Origin: Neoceratodus forsteri
Lineage: Eukaryota > Chordata > Ceratodontiformes > Ceratodontidae
DNA: 64,000 nt
Assembly (NCBI GenBank): GCA_016271365.2
Contig: CM028131.1
Span: 174,968,501 to 175,032,500, forward strand
Reading direction: 5' to 3'
A model generated the notes under the pieces. That model had not been told where the DNA came from. It did not search any database and saw only the letters and a list, made by a program, of their open reading frames with translations. A program made the translations under genes and the position numbers. This document shows, piece by piece, positions 57,223-64,000 of the stretch (its first letter is position 1; each line of letters opens with the position of its first letter).

Positions 57223-57474
57223 TGTGCCAGTCACTGGATGGGTTACAGGATGGGGGGAGTGGGGTGGTAGTGCACTGCAGAGTGGGGGGTCCACTGGGCC
57301 ACCAGGTATGGGGGGTTGGCACAAAATGGGGAATCAGGGCTGGAGTGGTCCAGGGGACCACCTGGACTATGTGTTATAGTACGGGCAATCAGGGCATGAA
57401 GGGGGCACTAGACTATCAGGGGGTACTTAATTAATATAATGGGTGACTGGGGATTTGTGGGGGACACTAGATTA
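57223..57474 (+). repeat. ~62-bp minisatellite in right arm (first part)
   Basis: Units of the form GGGCACTAGACTA.CAGGGGGTACTTAATTAATATAATGGG (in parts) are repeated. More units follow after the hAT element at 63209-63345. Confidence 0.7.
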
Positions 57475-58439
57475 CCAAGTGGCAGGAGCGTAGTTTGTTA
57501 TTTTTACAGGGGGGGCAAAGTAACAAAAAAGTCCTGATTTTAGCGTATCACGACAGTGAAGAGGGCGGGTGGCTTGTGTAATGCGAACAAATCAACCAGC
57601 ATCAAATAATGCCCAAAAAACATTTAAGACTAAAGCTGAATAACTCTTGGGAGGGACCAGCCCAGGCCAAGTCAGAGCACTTCCCACCCCACCAGTTTTA
57701 CTGCAGCCAGCTCTCGGCCCAACTCCTCCTGAGACCAGAGTCGAAAAACTGACCGAGATCTGTTTCGTATTCAGTTCTTCGTTCTTCTGCCTTGGGAGTG
57801 AGGACTTACTTGTAAAGTTGAAAATATGTAAGGAACTTAACTTCCTTCTCAAGAGGACAGGACCTCACCTCAGCTTCAATTCAAATCAGTCTGGACCTAA
57901 TTTTGCCCCCACCTGAACCTCCAGGCGGATAGCTCACTAGTCTCTCACCCCCCTTTGCTGCTTACATAACCCTTCCAAGTCCAGCCCTTATAGTGGATCC
58001 TGAACTTCTTGAAATGTCTGCTTGACCTAGCCCTCCCACCCTTGAGGAGTGCAAAAAGCATGTTTCAAGGAAGTGCAGTAAATGGCTGTGCCATCTCAGT
58101 ATACCTATAAACATGGCTGATATGGGAAACATCCCAGCATGTGCATCCTCACAGCATGAGCCCTTATTTACATAGATTACATAAAAAAATGTGATTATAC
58201 AATGACAAGAATGAATGCTGGCCTCTGATTGGTCAGTCTTGGGCTAGACCCATGATGTTATCCCAGTACATCCGATTCATCACAGGTCTAGTCTCAGCCT
58301 CTCCGTGAACCTCTTGATGATTGTTAGCATTAGTGTGTTTTTTTGTATCTTCTCTTAAAAATATTTTTCCACACCAAATAAAACATCTTTAAAATTATTT
58401 TTATTAATTCTGCATAACAACATGCCATTGTATAACAGA

Positions 58440-58567
58440 AATAATGCCCTCCAGGGTGTGTGTCATGGTAGGATAACGTCATGCCTTATGTATTGGATGC
58501 ACTCGTGCCCAACCACCTGAGGTGTGACGTTATCCCAGCATGACACACGCCCTGTCGGGCATTATTG
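58440..58567. repeat. Hairpin inside hAT, ~42-bp arms
   Basis: AATAATGCCCTCCAGGGTGTG..ATAACGTCA (in parts) pairs with TGACGTTATCCCAGCATGACACACGCCCTG..GGGCATTATT (in parts). A related half-site (TGATGTTATCCCAG) is at about 58252. Possibly a nested MITE. Confidence 0.8.
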
Positions 58568-59869
58568 CTTACTTGCACCCAGTGTTAACACTTTTTTTTG
58601 TTATAACCAAGTTAATTCATTAGTCTCCCATCCCATATTATTCAATGTCACATGCCTGAATCTGGTTAGGTAAGGTAAGCGAAGAGGATAATGCTCTCCT
58701 CAAGCAAGCAAGCATTGCATACATAAGCATGGGACTTGCTGAAATCCCTCAGGCGGTGCTCTTAACAAGCATGCTGATGTACCTGGGACAGTGCAACAGA
58801 ACAATGTAAATCCACTAATTGTTCAAGATGATCATGGGCATGGTGTGGTCACACCACAACCCCTACCACTCTCCTCCCCATAGGTTTCTAAGGAATATGC
58901 ATCTCTGTCCATGCCCAGGGTTACACAACCCCATCCAAGCAAACTCAGACTGCCCTGGCACAAAAGTGGTCGCATCACATAACCTAAGAGAACAGATGCC
59001 ACAGGAAGTTTGCTGGAGCAATAACTCCAGATACCTGTGCACAGCCTCGCAGGACCCACCCTGAAAGGTAAATACTTGGCTGGTGGTTTTTATTAGCATC
59101 ACCTATGACAGTGTGTGGTGGGCTGGTTGTGGTAGCCCAGGTTGCCGTGGATGCTCCCCACAGACTACTTCAAAATCGTCTCATCTGACAGTTTTGAAGG
59201 GCACAAATGAACATGGTTGCTTCAGTTTGATGTGGTTTAATACAGTTTTTTGTCCGAGCACGTGTCTCTATTCTTCTACACACAGACACAGATAGACACA
59301 CACACCACCAAAAAATGAACTTTTTTTATATCATGTTTACATTCAGGATAGAGACAGGGTAAAACAGGTCCAGGCAGTACAACACAGTAAATGAAACAAT
59401 GCATTTTACAATGCCCAACAAACCACCAAAAGACCACAAAACAACGGACCTTCCCCCTACCCGGGGGGGGGGGAGAATGGCTAGGTCACAGGTCAGTGTG
59501 CTAAATGAGGAGGAGAGACCACAGAACATCTTGTCGAACCACACAGTAAGGTGAAACTACATAAACATGCACACTTTTTATACTGTAGGATTTCATACTT
59601 TCAACAGTTCCTAATTTTGACACAGAAACTTATCTTTAGTGCTCAGAAGCCCCTTGTACGAGGGAGGTAAGCATGGCAAGGACCCAGCAGACTGGTATAC
59701 ATGTTGAAAAAAATATTTCTGTGCCAGTATGCTCGTCCACCCCACCCCCCTTCATCACCAGTGGCCAGAACCATTTTTTTCAGCAGGTGTACCAGTCCGC
59801 ACTGGTCAGCACAGCAGCACAAAGCTGGCAAGGCAGCAGAAGGCACAGCAAGCAACAGTGAATTAAATG
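58568..59869. other. Unassigned part of hAT interior
   Basis: Frames up to ~80 codons on both strands near 58819-59295 have no motif I recognise. A G run of ten lies near 59463-59474. Confidence 0.4.
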
Positions 59870-60478
59870 TCCATGCAAAAAGCTACAGCTCACTCTCCCC
59901 ACCCCAGACCTGCAAGGCCACTATCTCCACCCAGACTGGCCAGCTCAGCTACTCTCTGCACCCTGATGGACTTGCACAGCCACTCTCCACACTCTCTGTC
60001 CACCCCACCAGCACAGCCACTGTCCCCACCACACCAGCACAGCCACTCTCCCCACCCCACCCAACCAACGCCATTTCCAGCTCCATTTATCTGGTATCCA
60101 CTCCAGGCATCCAGGTCTGTGCTTCCCCATCACAGGCACATAAACATAAATAAAACCACATTTTATACTGCATTTTGTTTGTTTCTTTCTTTGTCTGGAA
60201 AGAGAGATGTTGAGCTACCGGTCAGCACAGTTTGCCTGGTATACAATTACAACCCTGCCCCACCAACACAATGCCAGTGCCTCCACCCACCCACACAACA
60301 GTGCCCCCACCACACCCACACAATGCCTGTATCCCCAACCCCACCCACACAAATGACCAGTGTCTGCAACACCACACACACACATACATGACCAGCAGTG
60401 TCCCCAACCCCCCCACACACACACAACCAGCAGTGTCCCCAACCCCACACACACACACACGATCAGCAGTGTCCACAA

Positions 60479-60514
<36 letters not shown>

Positions 60515-62060
60515 CCAGCAGTGTCCGCAACCCCACCCACACACATGACCAGTGTTCCAACCCCCCCCAAAAAAATCATAGCCAGTCAGTAGTCGTAATA
60601 ACAATAGCCAGGTAGTAGTATAATCATTTCTTTAGGGTGCATGTTTTAGTGCAATATTTTTTTTGCTAGTCTTGTAACACTGTATGGGGGAGAACACAAA
60701 AAGCTACCTCTTTGGTTGTGTTTGCCAGGCGATGAAGACAGAGACAGCAAGGCCAAGGAATCTGTCTGTTTCACCTCTCCACAGTGGATGATCGGAGAAA
60801 TCAAAAAAGTGAAAGATTAATTTTACAGCCAGGTAAAGGATGAGGGGGAAATAATGTTTCAACATTTACTAATGTTCGTATGCTAGCTACGGGTACAGGT
60901 CAGTGAGATACATCCCTTGACAGTTAAAGGATGAGGTGGAAATTACGTTTTAACATTTACTTATGTTTATATGCTAACACCCAGTCAGCAAGCACAGAAT
61001 GTCCCCCCTCCTAACCAACACAGACAGTCCACCAGAAACCCAGTCAGCAAACATGGACAGTCCCCCCCTTCACCCCACCCTACAAGGACAGTCCCCCAGA
61101 TACCCGAACAGTCTCCCCTCCCCACCAGACACCGGGCCAGTGAGCATAGAATGCCTCCCTCCCAACCAACAAGGACAGTCCCACCAGACACCCAGGCAGC
61201 CAGCAAACATGGACGGTGCCCCCATATCCCACCAAGGACAGTCTCCACCCCCCCAACACACAGCTAACAAACACAGAATTTCTCCCCACCCCACCAACAT
61301 GAACAATCCCCCCAAACACCTGGCTAGCAAACACGGAGAGTTCCCCTCCCCAACAACATTGATAGTCCGTCTAGACACCTGATCAGCAATCACCGACATT
61401 CACCCCCATAAGCCAACATGGAAAGATCCCCCAGACACCCGACCAGCAAATAGTCCCCCTTCCCACAAGACACCCAGTAGGCAAACATGGACAGTCCCCT
61501 TTTCCACCATTATGGACAGTCCCCAGACAAATGGCCAGCCAAGTCCACCAAACAATGGCTAGTGTCACCACCCCACCATCACAGCCAGTGTCTCCACATC
61601 ACCATGGCCTGTGTCTCCACCCCACCAGACCCCAGAATAGAAAACAGACTGTTCCCCCCGCCCCACCAAACACTAACCACCCCAGTCCCAAACACTGATC
61701 GTCCCCCAGCCCCACAAATGCAGACCCTCCCCAGCACTAAACACTGACCATCCTCTCAGTGAGTCAGCCCCAAAACACAGACTGTCTCCCCAACCCCAAC
61801 CCCACAAAACAGACCATCCCCCCAGCCCCACCAAACATAGACCGTCCAGTGAGTTTCCCCAACAAACCCCACCACACCAGTAGCACAGTAAATGTCCCAC
61901 CCACCAACATGACCAGTGTCCACACCATACCAAACAAATAGGCCCCCACCCACCCCACCAACATGGACAGCCTCAATAGCCAGCAAGTCCCCTCCCACCC
62001 AAAGAAACACAAGCTTACAGCAAACCTTCCACCCACCCCCAGACACATGGCCATGGCCAA
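59870..62060. repeat. C/A-rich, strand-asymmetric degenerate tandem region
   Basis: For about 2.2 kb the + strand is almost only C and A. It has degenerate tandem units: CCAACCCCACACACACA-type at 60240-60560, and CCAGCAAACATGGACAGTCCCCC-type (in parts, ~50-65 bp) at 60970-61560. Long frames of Pro/His/Thr or Val/Cys/Gly-Trp on either strand are by-products of composition. The - strand has many G runs and could form G-quadruplexes. Confidence 0.8.
60479..60514. repeat. (CA)n microsatellite
   Basis: A pure CA run within the C/A-rich tract. Confidence 0.95.
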
Positions 62061-63182
62061 GACAACCCCCCCCAAAAAAACACATTTCTGGGATGTGAAT
62101 GGTATTAATTTCCAACAACCAGCTTGCAGCACAGTTACTCACCAAATCAGTAAGGGCACAGACAGGGCAGCATACAGCAGGGCACAGCAAGGCCAAGAAG
62201 GCAGGTCAGGTAGGAGAGTGTCTCCCAACAGTCCCGTTCCTTTCCTGATTAATCCTACGACGAGACAGTAATTCATTTTTTCTGACGCCATATGAACGTG
62301 TCTCATTATGGGTCTGCTATAGCCTGCATGACCGCCGGCTTCTTCACTGTTCTGGGCCTGGCTGTTCACTGACCTGAATAATCCCTCTCAGTAGACCGTG
62401 GAACTGGTGGGCAATGGGCATGGTGTGGGACTTGCCAACAACATGGTAAATCTTTTTCTAGCCTGCTGGACACAGGAGCTGGGTGTGCAGGCAAGCCTGG
62501 CCATGCCTCAGATTCACTGTAATTGTACTACTTGTTCCTCCACCTGGTCTGTCCGGTGGTAGAGGCCTTATGGCCACAGGCCTCCTAGGCTCTTGGGGAT
62601 GGGAGGCTCAGGTGGCAGCGAGAGAGCCCAGAGCACAGCTGGCTGCACTGAGAAACAGAGAGTAGGTAGTCAGAGGACTCGGGTGAGGTATATTTAAACT
62701 GGGCTGTTCAGGACAGGAGGAGGGTGGGAACACTAGACTGACTGAGACACTGGTGACACCTGACAGACAACCAACGACTGCTGCTCGACATCCTCGAATA
62801 GCTATCTCTCCTCAGCCCTACGCTATATAGATGCTGCTGCTGCTCCTTCATGGAAGGCACACAGACAACTAAATGGCGCCACTAACGGAGTACTGCTCAC
62901 GTGATGGCGCCAGCTTGCAGCACTCTCTGATTGGCTGTAACATGCAGGCTACTATGGTTGCAGGCTTGCAGCCAATCGGAAAAGGGGATAGTTTTTGTTT
63001 AAGAGACACGGCGCTGCGCCACCACCCCCCCTCCATCCCCCGGAGAGATGCAGGCAGTCTGGGCATAGCCCTGAGTCCATTCAATATTAAAAAAAAAAAA
63101 ATGATAACCGGAGAACGGTGGCTGGGCTCCTAAAAAAGTCTTGGTCTAATTTCTCTGGGGGGCAGCTTGCCCCTCTGCCCCC
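62061..63182. other. Unassigned right part of hAT interior
   Basis: No coding family recognised. At 62919-62980 ATTGGCTG..CAGCCAAT makes a short dyad. A poly-A run of 12 is near 63090. Confidence 0.4.
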
Positions 63183-63208
63183 CTGCAATCTACGCCTATG
63201 CCAAGTGG

Positions 63209-63360
63209 TACTTTATTAATATAATGGGCGATCAGGGCTTCGGGGCGCAATGGACTACCAGGGCTACTTAATTAATATAAGGAGAGATCGGGGCTTCAGG
63301 GGGCACTAGACTACCAGGGGGTACTTTATCATGCATAAAATGGGTGATCGGGGCTTGGGT
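63209..63360 (+). repeat. ~62-bp minisatellite in right arm (second part)
   Basis: Two to three more units continue the array interrupted by the hAT element: TACTTTATTAATATAATGGGCGATC, then CTACTTAATTAATATAAGG (in parts), then GGGGGTACTTTATCATGC. Confidence 0.72.
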
Positions 63361-63405
63361 GGGTTGGCAGTGGCACATTACCATAAAAGTGTGCACCTCA
63401 CCCAG

Positions 63406-63471
63406 AGGGCGAGTTTCTAAGTCACCTTAGCCTAGCCCTGGCTGGTCTAAGGGTACTTAGAAATTCACCCT
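63406..63471. repeat. 25-bp-arm hairpin near the right end
   Basis: AGGGCGAGTTTCTAAGTCACC at left pairs with GGGTACTTAGAAATTCACCCT (in parts) at right, with a loop of about 16 bases. It lies within the right arm of the palindromic element and has no partner in the left arm. Confidence 0.75.
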
Positions 63472-63722
63472 TTGGGGTGTGTTTTGTGAATTCTGCTGGT
63501 AGGGTTTTGGCAGCCTGCATCTACCGCACACCCCCAGTGCCTTGCCACAGCCCATTTCATTGTGCATGGGCGACACAAGCATGGTTTGCAGCAGGCAGCC
63601 TGCGGGTGATGCAGGCTGCCTTTGTGAATCACTTCCGGTGCATCTTTTGGCACAAGGGGCACCTTGTGCCACTCTCTGTGGAGCATGCCCCTTGTGCCCA
63701 GCCTGGAGCTTAGAGAATTGGA

Positions 63723-64000
63723 TTCCACTGACTTTTGGGTGCATAACTGTCAGTGTGCATAACTAATTTTTTTTTTTGGGGGGGCGGTAGTCTGGATGTA
63801 GTGGAAGTGGGACAGTTCTTTGAAGACCCCCACAGTATCAAACTGTACAGGCACTTCTGAATCCTCAAACACTGTTTATTCATTTCTTTCAGATAGCAAA
63901 TAGTGGTTTATACAGTGATTATAAAAGCAAATACAACAAAAACATCTGGCATGTAAAGCAGGGTAGAAAATGGCAATTTTACATATCCACAGGGGACAGT
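63723..64000. other. Unassigned
   Basis: No recognised feature. Confidence 0.4.

Larger units (their letters stand above)
57483..63200. mobile_element. hAT-like transposon, 5.7 kb
   Basis: The left end CAGGAGCGTAG and right end (reverse complement) CATAGGCGTAG are short TIRs. Both are followed by G-run-containing subterminal sequence (CAGGGGGGGCA near the left, CAGGGGGGCAGAGGGGCA at the right). It is flanked by an exact 8-bp target duplication, CCAAGTGG, at 57475-57482 and 63201-63208. These are hAT hallmarks. I recognise no hAT transposase (no zinc-BED or dimerisation block), so it is probably non-autonomous or too decayed. The interior holds a 64-bp-arm hairpin and a 2.2-kb C/A-rich tract. 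Confidence 0.88.
54262..63722. mobile_element. Large palindromic element opened by CR1 and hAT insertions
   Basis: The left arm (54262-54666) is the reverse complement of the right arm (57210-57482 continuing at 63209-63722). Matches include CTGCAGTGCACTACCACC/GGTGGTAGTGCACTGCAG, CAGTCTAGTGCCCCC/GGGGGCACTAGACTA, ATACCTGGTGG/CCACCAGGTAT and GCCCCTTGTGCCA near both ends. The outer ends read CTGATTCTCAGAG at left and CTTAGAGAATTGG at right. Without the nested CR1 (54667-57046) and hAT (57483-63200) it is about 1.35 kb. The right arm has more copies of a ~62-bp unit. No transposase. The left end resembles the element at 3277. Confidence 0.78.

Noticed and set aside
58819..59295. Candidate transposase in the large hAT element
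   Set aside because: Frames of ~80 codons on both strands show no BED zinc finger, DDE or dimerisation motif that I can recognise.
59870..62060. Pro/His/Thr-rich and Val/Cys/Trp-rich frames on both strands
   Set aside because: By-products of C/A-rich low-complexity DNA. Overlapping frames in all phases are equally open.

Overview
This window looks like intergenic DNA from a large, repeat-rich vertebrate genome. I found no host protein-coding gene, rRNA, functional tRNA, CRISPR array or prokaryotic feature. The repeats suggest a tetrapod, and an amphibian such as a caecilian is my best guess. They include CR1 LINEs ending in TTCTATGT octamers, L2/Crack-like LINEs with 2A-type motifs, CORE/MIR-like SINEs, an L1 tail, Penelope-like relics and hAT transposons. 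The lineage is inferred from repeat style only.

Layout. 1-6.1 kb: an old foldback element (3277-4363) and a long-TIR element (5299-6086) split by a SINE with an exact 7-bp target duplication. 6.8-13 kb: a CR1 LINE on the + strand, broken by two DNA insertions (8096-10023 and 11206-11890), with its 3' part duplicated in tandem. 13-22 kb: several long inverted repeats and a composite satellite-bearing element (14250-16275). 23-25 kb: a Penelope-like relic with a GIY-YIG domain. 26-31 kb: an apparently full-length L2-like LINE with tandem promoter-like monomers, a degenerate 2A motif, endonuclease and RT. 31-34.4 kb: an L1 tail, a SINE and the 5' part of a second Penelope-like relic. 34.4-36.9 kb: a satellite of about 17 copies of a 143-bp unit. 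36.9-39.2 kb: a second, inverted copy of the composite element. 39.7-44.2 kb: an L2-like LINE split by a 1.6-kb hAT element with an 8-bp target duplication. 45.2-47 kb: a second CR1. 47.3-52.8 kb: a nearly complete L2-like LINE (- strand) with a consensus 2A motif and eight 85-bp upstream monomers. 54.26-63.72 kb: one palindromic element opened first or second by a CR1 (2.4 kb) and a hAT-like transposon (5.7 kb, exact 8-bp target duplication).

Nothing here forms a host pathway. The functional links are parasitic. The CORE-SINEs share their 3' tails with the L2-like LINEs in the same window, which suggests they borrowed the LINE reverse transcriptase. The LINEs appear to carry a 2A translational-recoding peptide directly before the endonuclease. 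The nesting gives a relative insertion history. The most distinctive feature is the density of long inverted repeats: more than ten separate palindromic structures plus three arrays of ~300-bp units that are themselves palindromic.
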